Program-made: the position numbers and the translations under genes
The notes under the pieces: generated by a model
Told to the model about the DNA's origin: nothing
Database searches by the model: none
What the model saw: the letters and a program-made list of their open reading frames with translations, nothing else
Shown: positions 1-13,200 of the stretch, piece after piece
Layout: each line of letters begins with the position of its first letter
Position numbering within the stretch: position 1 is the stretch's first letter
NCBI GenBank assembly: GCA_002943765.1
Contig: PQWQ01000001.1
Location: 1,054,001-1,118,000 of the forward strand
DNA: 64,000 nt
DNA from: Psoroptes ovis
Lineage: Eukaryota > Arthropoda > Arachnida > Sarcoptiformes > Psoroptidae
Reading direction: 5' to 3'

Positions 1-3000
1 ATTATAAAATTTTTGATCATAATAATTTCAATGAATGATCTTTCAATACATCATACACGCATACAAACACACTCAAAAATACAAATGTTAAGTATTTAAA
101 TTCAATTGAAAAGCCAATGTTTATTTACTTTCAAATCATAATCAATCAATCAATCAACAGTCAATCAATCATGATTGATTGATTACATTCTCAATGAGTT
201 CTGTGTTTTATTTTCGAAAATATTAATGAATATTATTAGCCCAATTATCATCATCAAGTTACGTGCAAATTAATGAATATTTTTTACTTTTTGAATGATT
301 TGAACAAGTAAGTCTTTGAATTAATATTTGATTCAATTTGATTTTAATGATTTCATCTTATTCGATTTCTCAATGGCTTTTAGGTCACTACTCTATGTGT
401 TTATCATAATCATTTTCGAATGAATAAATCTTGTCAAATGAATTAATGATAATGATACGTACTTGGATTGCTTGCTTTTCAATATATAGATGCAAATCAT
501 AAATATTAATGATAATATTGAATTAATCAGTGCTTTTTTTCTGTGTGAATCAATTGAAAATTCCTCAATAATGATAAATATCAATTATGATATTCAATGA
601 TAAATATTTTTGTTTTGTTATTATTAATGAAATAATTCTCGTCTAATGATTGCTATTTGCATTTCCACATACACAAATACACACAACTAAATTATTATCA
701 TAATCAACACCATAGACAACAACAACAACAACAGCCGATTGATTGTCATTTATTTTGAATCCTTTTTATTTGATTTTTATTTTTATTTCAATTATTTTGC
801 CAAAATTGCCAAATTTGATCTTGATCTTTAAACATACAAACACAAATATGAACACACAATTTACTCACCTTAATCAAATGATTATAATAATTGTTGTAAT
901 AACACAATGAATACAATTGAATGAAATTATATTATTGGAGAATCTCACCATTTAAACTCATACATAATCATGATTATTTGAATCAAATCAAATCAAATCA
1001 AAAAAAACGAAAAAAATGCCCTCAATTTAAACATTCTTTTAACATGATTTATTATTTAATTCTAAATTAATACACATTCAACAATTAATTAATGATGCAA
1101 ATCACATATTCAATTTGTGTGCTCACAGCTAGCCAAATGATATTATTAATGATAATAATGATAATCTAATTTGATCTATGCATATTATATCTTTGGACAT
1201 TTGAAATACACACACATAAATACATCGAACACATAGCCACACGAGCATTGATACACTATTGAATACAATGAATACCAATCAATCAAATACACTATCATTT
1301 TCATTCATTCATTCAAAAAAAAAATGTTAAATCTGAAATATTGAATATTCTCTCTCTCTTATATTTATATTATTATTATCGTCATTATCATCATCATCAT
1401 CATGATTATCATGATTGATTGATGATAATAATTCATTCTCATCTCTCTTGTCTCTTGTCTTTTAATTTTCTTTTTTTTTTTTTTTTTTTTTGAAAAAATA
1501 AATGGGTGATAATTATTAATTATATTATTGATTATTATTATTATTTTTATTTTGTTGTAATAATATTATATTTCGTATTATTGAATGAATCAAATCAAAC
1601 ACATTGACACACCGACACACACACATACACCACATTAAGACTTATACACACGAAAACACAAATAAAAAAATGAATCCAATTGATTTGTAATAATAGCACA
1701 CGTTGATACTTGATACACGATGATAAACGTGTGTTTTGTACACCGATTACACACCGACATACACGTCAAACACACAAATACAAGCATCGATTTATTGATA
1801 TCGCATCGATTAGCACACGATTTGGCCTCTTAAATTATCGATAAAATACGAATATTCACAATGGATTAATTACCGATAAAACAATCAAACATTTGAAAAA
1901 ATAATGATGATCAATGACCAAAAATTGAAAATTTGTAAATCTTTGGATACCAATCAATCTTCAATTATCAATTAATTAATCGCTATCAACAACATTCATT
2001 GATTCCTGTCTGGAAGTTTTCTGAATTTAAAAAAAAAACAACAAAAAATACGCGCAATTTCGATATGATTGGTTAATGAAGAAATTTTAAAATTTGAAAT
2101 TGAAAGATATGAATAAGAAAATTTCCATTAATATTCACTTTGTGTTAAAACTAACAAAACGAAAAAATTTCAATTAATCCATTCATTATGATTAATTAAA
2201 TATGAGCTCTACTTATAAAATTATTATTATTCAATTATCACTCATTCATTCATTCATATTCATTTCAATTAATCAAAATTCGATGCGAATCAAATGAAAA
2301 TTGAATCAAATCCGATTAAAACAAATGAGAAATTATGAATCCAATTTCAATTAATAAATTAATCCATTAGTTTTGATTCATTTGGTTATTTTGTTTCATA
2401 GCCAAGCCAAACCAATTCAGTCAATAGCCAATTATCATGATAATTACCCAAATTAGTCAATCAATTTATCATTGATATTAATGCCCGCAAACCATAAACA
2501 ATGATTCAAATCCTTTTTTGCTCATTTTTAATATCCTTATCCAATATATTTGATATTTGCAAAAAAAAACCGTTCAAATCTTTCGATTGCACATCAACAC
2601 ATCTTACTTATCAATGATATACGACGCACACCTCTTCATTTTGTTTTGTTTTGTTTCCTCAAAATTTTCCAAATTTACCAAAATTTTTTTTTGTTTCTTT
2701 GTTTTCATTGATTGGTTGTGAATTACTGAGCACCAGTTTTCTAAAAATTAAATTGATCAAAAGTGATCCATTAATCATCGAAGTGTGATCATTGATCATT
2801 CATTTTATTATTCAAAAAAATTTGATTCAACAATCAATCCAATTATCAACGAATTCCGTTTATCCGCATTTAAAACGCATTCAACATTGTTTGATCACCT
2901 AATTCAATCACCGACAAAACGAACACCGAACAAATCGATTGATTCATTTCAAAATTAAGTCCCATTAAATCTCTGTTTCAATTACACCGACAATTCACAT

Positions 3001-5639
3001 GAGATACCTTTAACATTTAGTGTTTGAAACATGTTTGAAACAAATTATCTTGGAACAAAAATTAGTCTTTGGTTCTTGAATTTCATTCATTTTTCAATGT
3101 TTAATTCATATCAAAAATTCAAATCCTGACCCAACCGCTTTGATCTGTGACCTTTTTCCAAAATTTTTTGTATAATCATTGATTGATTGGGTAATTTTTT
3201 TTTTAAATACTTGTCAAATCAATGATAATACAAATCAATCAATCACATTATGCTCAAAATTTAAAAAAAAAACGTAGAAAACCATAGAGAAACCACCACC
3301 AAATTATTTGAATTTGTTTCCATGAAAATATTTCTATCTTTAATTGTTATAATCGTTTCACCTCTATTAAAATGTGCAAATATTTTTCATCATCCAAAAA
3401 AAATAAAACAATTGTCCATTTATTCTTTGAAATTGATTAAATCATTTCGAATTACAATCATTCCAGCCATTTCTAAACGAATCAAAACATAAACGAAATC
3501 AAAAAAAAAAAAAAAAAAAACATCAAACCATTGAATTATAATTATTAGTTATTTACTTATAAAAGTGTTCTCTCATCATTCATTTATGAAAACAAACAAT
3601 TCAAAGTTATCATCAAAATTCATTTAATATTGACTTATTTCTGCCATAAACAATGAAAAAACAGCACAAAATCACTAATAACAGACACTCAAACAGCTAT
3701 CATTGATCATAATCATCATTGATTAATAAATGAACAATACATTGATAAACCATGATACGATTTGAAGACCAACAAAATCATATTTTATTTGATAAATCGT
3801 CAAACAATTGATTGATTGTTTCAAAAGCGATTTATGACGAATTTTCGCTTCACATTATCAATGAATACTAAAATTATGCATGCAAAGAATCAGAAAAATT
3901 ATTTCGATCTCATCGCTTGATACTTTATAATTGCAATATATTAAGATAATTACATAAATTAATAATATCTCAAAATGTTGATTACATTTAAACATTCAAA
4001 AACCTAACCTACCTGTCATTTGATTCGTTGATAAATCGTTCGTTCAATTTTCATTCGAATCGAAATATCTCGCATTTAATTTGAAAATATTTTAATAATT
4101 CAAAAATCATTGATAATCACTGATACAATTGCAAAAAAAAAACAATGAATTGAATTATGCAAAATAAATTATTATAATTAACAAATGCCTAAACATAAAC
4201 ACAAATAAATCCATGAAAATATTTTCCATGAACATTAATATTTCACACACAACACAATCAAACAAATACACATTATCAATGTTGATTGCTAAATTGAAAT
4301 TGCCTACACACAGTCAAACGTACACACACACACACTCACACATTAACTTTTAATCAAACATTGTTCACACAGACACATATACACGAATAATTATCGATAA
4401 TTTGTTCATCTTTTATTGATTAATAAATGATAATTTCTTGGAACCTTTTTGAATTAATTTCCGATTTGCCTAATTTCGATAATCTTATCGATTATTATTA
4501 ATTGATTATTACCATTGATTATCATCGATAATTATTGATTGATTGATTGATTATTGATTGATCATCATTCAACGATTATCATCATTATTCATACGAATTT
4601 ATTTATATATAAAAAAAATGAATTTTGCAATGTCATTAGATGATACAATTATTTTATTATTATCAATTAATTATTATCATAATCAAATAAAAACAATACT
4701 GATGAATACACAGTCCATAATTTTGTTTCCATTTAAAATATTTGAATTATTTGAAATTGAATGCCTAAATAATGGTTTAATCAACCAAAAAAGAATCATT
4801 AAAAAATGCCCATGAATTAAATGTGTGTGAATGAATGTAATAATTATCAATAATCATGAAAATTACACTTTCCCTGCTTGATTTACGATAATTTTCATCA
4901 ATTTTGTTGAATATAAATTATTAAATATTAATAATAATGATTGTGCGATTATTATCAATACACACAAAGACATTTATTCACAATTCTGTGTTCCAAATTA
5001 ATAATTTCAATTACGAAAATTCATTCAATTATTTTGTTTCATGTTTTTAAATTTGCAAAAATTCAAATTTTAAAATTCAAACAAAAACAAACAGTGAATC
5101 ATTGATTAATTTGAATTTAAATAATTCAATTTGAAATATTATCGATCTTTATTTAATTTTTAGTGCATTGATTTTAAGAACATGAATATGCCTGAAAATG
5201 TATTTTTCATTAGTTTTTTTTGATCAACGAAACACACAAAAAACAAATTCAAAAGACAAATATTTTTTCAATTGTGGTCATACACATGTCATATGCATAA
5301 ATCTTGTCATTTCATATTATATGCAATATTTCAAAAATTTTCAAAAATCCATAAAAAACAACCTTTGAGTCATGAAAAAGAGAAAATATCAATTGTTCGA
5401 ATTGATTAACTATCAATTGATTAATCACGAATCATTGAATCACGGAACAAAATTTTTTCCATAAACTATTTTGGCATCAAACCGACATATTTGCAAAATT
5501 ATTCAAATTTGAAATGATTAAAAAATGATTCATTTTAAATAAATATTTGAAAGAAAAATAAAATTAATTTAAAATTTTAATTCAATTCAATTGAACGAAT
5601 GAAAATTCAAAATGATGATAAGAGATTTTAAAATAATGA
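1..5639. other. AT-rich gene-free stretch
   Basis: I see no coding region here. The DNA is dominated by AATCAATCA-type short repeats, ATGATAATA runs, CA-rich patches and single-base runs such as the T tract at 1471-1491. The open frames present are short, low in complexity and resemble no family I know. Noncoding exons or enhancers cannot be excluded from sequence alone. Confidence 0.6.
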
Positions 5640-6910
5640 GATGAACTTTGACCGCCAGATGGTGGCCGAATTGGCAACAAGGCTTCAAAGTATTTCAAGA
5701 CATTTCTTCGAGGTATGCACCTTTGATTGCATTGACACGTTGAGTCCGGCGTCGAATTTGCTGTACTTTCTTGTGGTTGGTATGCTTAGTTTCTTTGGAA
5801 CAATGTTCATATTGTTTTTGCCGAAACAACTAGTATCAAAACGTACGGCTTTTTCATATAATTCGCGAACATATTTTGTAACTTGGCTAAATTCTGTGAA
5901 TTCGGAAATCAAATGGTGTTTGACTTTGAAATAAAATCGATCGGCGACTAATTCAATTAATGTACTCGTGTCAATATGCGTCGATATTCTTGAAATAATG
6001 ATTTCGACATTCTCGATAATTTCTTTTAACTTTTTGAGATTATCAATATCAAACTCATTTGCAATAAAGTTGGCCGATTTGATATTTCTTTGGACTTTTT
6101 TTGGGTATTTTGATACCATCAGTCAAAATTTCACGACCACTTTCCGATATATTTCCAATAAGACCTCGACATGATTTCGTCATGATATCGAGCATGCGGC
6201 TCAATGTCGTCGTGTCGTAGGCATTGTGTGCGTCCTCGATTAAACCGCTAAATCTCTTCGTCTATCTTATAAGAATCGTTTAAGGCATGATTCAAGGCTG
6301 ACCAGGTTGCCCTCACAGATTTGTCCTGGCGTACCAGGTCCGTGGCCTATTCCTTAGCTTCGTCGTTTTTTTTTTCTTTTCCAAAATTCATTTATTCATT
6401 CAAAAAGAGGCAAAGGATAATACAAATTCTCCAGCTATAGCCGAAGATAATTAAACAGATGAAAGATGTGTGTAAAGATCAATAAAATATTAAAGCCTTT
6501 TAAACGAATTGGAATGGACGATTTACTTTAAACTTGAACTCAATTGCTTTAATAATTCAATGAATGCTAATGGTTCAATAAAATTTTGATATAAATCAAT
6601 CACAAATCAAATAACAAAAAACGATTAATTAATTAAAACATGAATAACGTTCACAATTTAAATATGAATCAAAATTGGAACCAGTAAATTAGTTGGATAA
6701 TTAGTCGAACTCGAACAACTAATCACAAATACTCATTAATTTCATTACAGATGTGTAACTGTCTGCAATTTCTTCAGCAATAAGCCTAGCTTAAATTACT
6801 CGATAATGTTGGGGTTCTCTAAGACTAATGCTTCGAAATGATCACGAAAAGGAACCCAGTTTAATACGTTGCCGTCGTAATCGATAAGATCGGTCGCCTG
6901 AACTGTTGCG
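5640..6910 (-). pseudogene. Decayed BEL/Pao-type retrotransposon gag (DUF1759-like)
   Basis: Two minus-strand blocks resemble the gag-like DUF1759 region of BEL/Pao retrotransposons. Block one (about 6910 to 6804) reads LIDYDGNVLNWVPFRDHF followed by EALVLENP, a good match to the conserved 'sGd.leW..F.d.FealV..Np' pattern, and ends in a stop. Block two (about 6360 to 5685) holds SVRATWSALNHAL and then a 144-residue open stretch with LKKLKEIIENVEIIISRIS and YVRELYEKA, matching the helical second half of the domain. A weak CC...GHH zinc-knuckle-like remnant may follow near 5645-5680. Stops and frameshifts interrupt the reading, and no protease or reverse transcriptase was seen, so this is a dead fragment. 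Its base composition is visibly less AT-rich than its surroundings. The family call is from remembered consensus, not a search. Confidence 0.5.
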
Positions 6911-7440
6911 AAATTAATTTATTGGTTTCAAATTAGTTCAATAGAAAATTAAAATTCATCAGTTAACGAATCATTATAAATTTAGAGTATACATAATTGA
7001 AATAGAAAATAAATACCTCGTTAATTTATGGGTTAATGAAAATATATCAACATAAATATATATCGAAAATCAATCAACAAATAATCGATATCATTTGTAA
7101 ACGAACGAAACGAATTTTTCAACTGCAACAATAATAATGATGTTTTATTTAGTTTTTTGATCAATTTCTAAACAAAACAAAAAAAAACCAACAACAAATA
7201 AAGTTCTAAAAATGAACTATTTCAATGTTCTAAATCCCGAACTAAAACAATTTTCTAAAATATGGATTGAATTAATATTCGAAAATATGAATTAAATTGA
7301 TTTATGACATATTGATTTACACAAATTTTCGAATTTCGTGGGCTTTTATTTTGTACCACATCAATCATTAATAATTGACCATATAATACGTGCTTTGCAA
7401 CGTGCTTGATTGAAAATAAAAATACAAATGTGAATTAACA
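6911..7440. other. Noncoding spacer between transposon remnants
   Basis: AT-rich DNA between the gag remnant and the piggyBac remnant. It may hold the lost N-terminal part of the piggyBac transposase, but I could not recognise any translation in it. Confidence 0.4.
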
Positions 7441-7449
7441 CAACAAAGA

Positions 7450-8590
7450 AAACAAAGCACTTCTCATTGTCAACTCAGGCGCAGTCAGTTCACAAACGAC
7501 GTTTGTCACTCGACAACCGGTTCCTCACTCTCACGGCTATGATTCATTTTGCTGACAATGAAGCGATTGATCCATCCATTCGCCTTACCAAAATTCAATA
7601 CATTATTGACGAACTGAATAACAATTTCAAAGCATATTACGATCTGCCGAAGGTGTTGTGTATCCATGAATCCCTTATTCCATATCGCGGGCGAATAATA
7701 TTTCGTAAAAATATTTAAAACAAAAGAACATCGATATGGAATTAAAGTTTTCAAATTATGTTGTAACCACGGATACACATACAATTTCCGTGTCTAAAAA
7801 TACTACTCCAACAACTATTGTAATAACCCTATTAGAACACACTCCGGTCGAATCGCAAGGGTGTTCCACCTAGAATCATTGATACCAAATTGAAACGCAG
7901 TGAAATTGTGGCAAAAGAAAACAAACAAGGCATCACCATTTTAAACTGAAGAGATAAGCGAAAATCTTGCTAATGTCGACGAAACATTCAGACAACATGA
8001 TATCTTTTAGATGGAAAAATGGATTGAAACAAAAAAAAACCGGCGGTTGTAGCCGCATATAACGCAGGTAACACAAGTATCGATCTGTCCGATCAATTGA
8101 CTGCAGTCCATTGCGAATAACATTGAAATGGTATAAAAAACTTACGCTCGAGCTTTCTCTAAACACTGCTGTTATCAATGTACTAATCTAATCAAATCAT
8201 TGTACGGCACATAAAAGGAAAAATTAATTCAGCCGATGTTTTTAGCAGAGTTGTAACAGCAAAACAATTTTTAAAACAACTTTTCCAGCACAAATTATTG
8301 ATGATTCAAACGATAATATTATTAATACCTATCAAATTAACATGATTGAATTGAAACATTTTGAATATAATGAATTTATTGAAGCAACATTAAGATATTG
8401 TCCAGCATCATGATATTGTCCATAAATTATTGGACAAAAAGAAAGTCCACAATTAGTACGTAAGTACTGCTGCAAATGTTATCAAAAAAAAATAAAGAAA
8501 AATTCGGGCGAAATAGTGCCAAAAATATTACAAAAAAAGTTATCACTTATTGTAATAATTGTAAAAATAAACCACATTTGTCAATGAACA
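7450..8590 (+). pseudogene. Broken piggyBac-type (DDE_Tnp_1_7) transposase
   Basis: Ordered pieces of a piggyBac-like transposase lie on the plus strand. The first is RFLTLTAMIHFADNE and RLTKIQYIIDELNNNFKAYY (about 7520-7640). Next is CIHESLIPYRGR near 7670, where the first catalytic Asp of the family (CIDES) is His. After a frameshift come HRYGIKVFKLC and GYTYNFRV (7725-7790). Near 8050-8105 is AAYNAGNTSIDLSDQLTA, which keeps the late catalytic Asp region (DLSDQ). At the end (about 8395-8585) is a cysteine-rich tail with CP, KYCCKCY and YCNNCKNKPH, as in the family's C-terminal zinc domain. The segment with the middle catalytic Asp is missing. Several stops and frameshifts show it is inactive. 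A piggyBac-like terminal sequence and TTAA lie downstream at 10211-10249. Confidence 0.8.
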
Positions 8591-8688
8591 AAAGTCATTC
8601 ATTTTGAACTTGAATGTTACAGTCTTTCTTAAAATATAAAAACATGCTTGGTTTTGTTTTATCATTTTCATTTTTTTAATAAATATTA

Positions 8689-9963
8689 CCTTGTCCGGCG
8701 TAAAGTTAGGGTGACATCTATCTAAATAATTCAGCAATCGCTTGATGTTTCGGGACCAAATTTTCACCACTAGTACTGGGACTAATGCTTCATCGAAAAA
8801 AAAAAAGAATTTTCGAATTTCCCTCAGAGATGACCCTAGAGTGGCCCATTTTAAAAAGGTCCAATAAAAACAGCATGATTTTGACAAAATCATCAAAATT
8901 CCAGGATTCACAGCTTCCAGAATCCAAAAACAATTGTGGGAAATTTTGATGGGCCTAGGATATTCTCAGAAAACAGAAGAAAAATCGATGATATCAATCA
9001 TCAGTAGGAGAAAAAGCTTAAAAATGATCGAAGACTAGTCGTTTGTTTAAGGGTTGAAAAAGACCCGAGAATCCGAGGAATCAAAAAAATGTTTCAAGAA
9101 TGTAAGAGCCTGGAATGTTGGTGATCTGTCCCTCAAATTTGAAGTTCCTAGGAGCAGTGTGTGGAACATTACACCCCTAAAATCAAAGCAAGTCAGATTT
9201 CGAAAAATTCAAATCCAACATTGGGACCCAAGACCAAATCACTTTGAAAAAAGATTGATGTCACAAGAGTTCACTTTGCTCAACACGTCTCTCAAAGTGA
9301 TAGTGACACATTTCTCCCACTGAAAAATTCTGGGCCCCACTACAGCATTCTCTTGTTGAAGGAAGTGGAAATTTCACCCAGTTAAAGAAGAGCTAGGACC
9401 AAAATTTTTACAACAGGGATCGGGTGAGAGAATAGCATTCTCATCATGACCATGGATATCCTTGTCATCGTCTTTCGGCATCTCTGGCACGAAAATTAAG
9501 CAATAACAACCAAGGCCCATAGGACGTTAATCGGGACCCATGGCCCCGTAAGAATGGTTGAAAAAGACTGCAAGGATATAATATTCTTCTTGATAATGTT
9601 TGGTTCCATGAAAATTAAGTTGTCACGTGATTATCCCTGAAAAACTATTTTGACATTTAAAGTCGGGTCAATATGACCCAGGTCATAATTTTTGTGACCA
9701 AAACTGTCTTGTCTCGTGAAAATATGGATTTCAAGCATTCGATTACAAAATTTAAATATTTCCAAAAATACTGCTAATTTGGTCATTTTGAACAATTTGC
9801 AAAAGGGCCATTTTGACAAGGTCCCTAGGGTACTTGGGCCTTGAAAATCATTCATAAGGTTTGAAGAAAACTAAATTTTATTATGTTAAAGTTTCGCTAA
9901 GACATCTTCAATAGTTTTTGAAAAAATTGAATTTGAACACTCCTAACTTTACTCCGGACAAGG
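8689..9963. mobile_element. 1275-bp Tc1/mariner-like TIR element with TA duplication
   Basis: The left end begins CCTTGTCCGGCGTAAAGTTA. The right end, read in reverse complement, begins CCTTGTCCGGAGTAAAGTTA. About 22 terminal bases match with one difference. TA flanks both ends (8687-8688 and 9964-9965). The terminal inverted repeat, TA target duplication and 1.3-kb length are typical of Tc1/mariner elements. Inside, a plus-strand frame at 9054-9320 contains LSLKFEVPRSSVWNI, reminiscent of a helix-turn-helix segment, but the rest is full of stops and I cannot identify a DDE catalytic domain. It is therefore a decayed or non-autonomous copy. It lies directly after the piggyBac transposase remnant and probably inserted into that element's 3' part. 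Confidence 0.7.
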
Positions 9964-10210
9964 TAATAGAAAATTTCGAATAGTGTGTTTACACAAAATG
10001 TTTGTAGTTTGTTGTTTGTTGTCTGTAACAAATCAATATTATTTGTGAATTTATAAGTTGAATAAAAATTTAATAAAGTCCTGAATAATTATCGTACAGT
10101 TACACACATTTTTGTTTAAATTGTTTCAAAAAATATCATTAAAATTATATTTAATTAATTAATTGTTTTAATTTTCATTAAAAACAATTGTATTTTTCAT
10201 TATTAATGCT

Positions 10211-10249
10211 GTCGGTCCCTAGGGACCGACGCCGGGCTCAACGTGTTAA
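10211..10249. repeat. Probable piggyBac 3' terminus with palindrome and TTAA
   Basis: A perfect 20-base palindrome (GTCGGTCCCT/AGGGACCGAC, 10211-10230) is followed by GCCGGGCTCAACGTG and TTAA (10246-10249). TTAA is the target site of piggyBac elements, and the position downstream of a piggyBac transposase remnant fits a right end. A near match to the outer 19 bases, in left-end orientation after TTGA, occurs at 5736-5754. Confidence 0.5.
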
Positions 10250-13200
10250 GAATATATCGTTGAAAATTATGATAAATTTTTCCATATTTATGGACTGAAT
10301 TTTCAATCATTGAAAAATTGGCACACACAAAATGTTTTCTTAAAAAAAACGTTTCGACCTTCGACCTTTGTTGTTGTTTGAAATTTTTCATACTTTTGTG
10401 TGTAACGTATGTGTTTTTATGTGTGTAAATCTACACACCTTATGGCCATCATCATCATCATAATTGTTTGATCATTGCATTATCATTTCTATTATTATTA
10501 TTACTGTTATTATTTCATTACAGATTTTTAATAGGGGGAGGGCTTTCATGATGATAATGGGAAAATGATAATAATCAGGTAACGACTTAAAATAAAAATA
10601 ATTTCAAATCGAATAACAAATCAAATTAAATTCAAAAAATTTGGATAATACAATTTGTAAATAATAAAAGTAATGGTTATGATAATGAAATGTCAAATTT
10701 AACTGTTAAATTAAATAAATTGAAATCAATTCAATTTCAAAGGGATAAAATTCAAAGCAAATTCAAATAATGAAAACATTTTCATTTGTTCAATTTTCAT
10801 TCAAATTTAATTTCCAACCATTTGACCATCGTATTATTCATAGATCAAATACAGCAATGAAAGGGATAATTGAATTTCTATGGGAAATTTTTTCTAATTT
10901 TTCCCCACTTTTTCTATATTCGCCTCACTTCAATTTGCTTTCATTGCTTTCAATTTATGAATCCCGTGAATTTCCATTGTTTGATTATTCAGGGTTTATT
11001 TGTGTTTACATTCAATAATTTTAGCATTCTGTGATTACATTTCACGGTTTTAGGTTGTTTTCTTCGTTTTCTTAAAGTCTTAGGTTCTTAAAGTCTTCAG
11101 TTTTTTACCCTTCTTTTTATTTAAATTTCACATTTGTGACATTAATAATCGAGCACATTCATTCATTGAATCATTATCAATGTTTGACCTTGATCCATTG
11201 TGTCATTCATTCATTCATTTCGTACATTTATTCGATTTGATTCAATTTGATTTCATAAATTCATGAATTCAATAGGTTATTGCTGTTGATAATAATTTGG
11301 TTATGATTGTTATTATTATTTTTCACTCTTTTTTTTCAACGATCAACGATCAATGGTGTTGAGAATTTCAGGCAGAAAAAATCGAAAATAATTCAAAATA
11401 AAGCTTACCGCGAGAGCGCGAAAAATGCACGCATTTGACACGCTTGACACCCTGGTGCTGCTTCTGTTGCTGCTGATGATGATGATTGACCTTTATTGAC
11501 CAAATGGACACATTTTTGAACACTTTTTGCTTAGATTATTAGGCCAAAATTTTTGAAAATTTCAATTTCAATGAATTTTCGGGGATCAATTTCTTTGTGT
11601 TCAATTTTTTTTTTTTTTTTTTTTTTTTTGAAAATTTCAAAAGTGTAAAATGTCAAAATTAATAATATTTGACATTTAATAAATGAATGGTTCAGGGTAC
11701 ACAACAGCAGAAAATATATCGTATCAATTATCATAAACTACTGTAATGTTATTTTGAAATATTTGAATATCTCAGAAAAATGGTTTCGATTTAAATTCAT
11801 AAAATCAACATTGAATCAAATAATATCGAATAATATCATTTGATATTGTTTGATCTTCGTCGTTCGCCACCACCGTTCTGAAACACATTTGTCCTTTGAA
11901 TTAATTGAATCTAATCGATTTAAATTGATTTTATTTGATCAGGTGACCGGTGAACGGTGAACACACGTGTGACCACCAAAAGATCAACACACATCTGTGT
12001 TGCTTTGATCTATTTTTGAACTATCACGGAAAATTTTTGCCTTAGCCTGAAAATAACCTCGAAAAATTGGAGAAATATCCATATCAAATTTGAATTAAAT
12101 GATCATCGTTTGCGTATCTTAGAAATGACTGATTTGACTGAGTAGAAATGATATCTTGAGGATGATTTGATTGAAAATTAAAAATTTCATGAATACCATG
12201 AATTAGAGAGACCATAAATTAATTCATTTTTCAATTTAATTAAAAATTTTTTGAAGGAACAAAACTTATTACTTCATAGAGGATATCAAGGCAGGTACCT
12301 CTGAAGACATTGTCGTAAGACATTCAGAGCAAGAAAAATGAATTTGAAATTGAAATTGAGTAAAAATGTGAAAACATCGACAAAATGCCTCGATGATCAT
12401 TAACAATCGTGATGTGATCAAGGCAGACAGACATATCAAGAATGAATTTACCAATTTTCAAATGATTTAAAAATATTTATCTGAATTGATGATGATAATA
12501 GCATCTTTCGAACATTGAACTTGTAAACAAGATTTATCTTCAAGCAATCAACAACCCTAAGAATAACGAGCAATTTGCAGCTTGTTTTGGTTTTTTTTTG
12601 ATTATTTCTTCGTTTAAATACCTTCTTATTTGATCATATCTCTTATCTATCTCAGAGATGTTTGATGAATGGTGTTAAATTGTTGGTTGAAGTTTTGGAT
12701 GATTAAAAATTTTTCTTTGGTTGAAAAAAAGATGAAATCAATTGGGTAAATCACTTAAATGAGATAAATCGATTGAACCAATTGGCGTATTGCCGAATCA
12801 ATCGTTGAATTAAATCTAATTGCAGAATTTAAAGGTTATGCTGGGTCCGAGATTTCCGAGATGGAATTCTTAGCCAGGGATACCATGCGATGTCCTTGGA
12901 TTCTTGCGGTCCCGACACTTCCCTCCTGAAATTTTCAACCGATGTTTTGATGAAACTTCGATGCAATCTCTTTGAATAATCAAAATAATTCATATTTCCA
13001 TTATTTCTCATTCCATCTTCGACGAACACACCTTTTTTTCACGGCTTTCAATTTGATAATTTTGATTTGAAAAATTTTCCAATCCAATCTTCAAATCAAA
13101 ATCTAATTCAGGGCAAAGGAATAGAAATCCGAAAAAATCCAATCGTAGAAATTTAATTGAATAATTTTTAATTAAAAATTCCATATTAATGTCTGGCCAC

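Noticed and set aside
10203..10391. Minus-strand 62-residue frame starting at the palindrome
   Set aside because: Covers the transposon terminus; no recognisable protein content.
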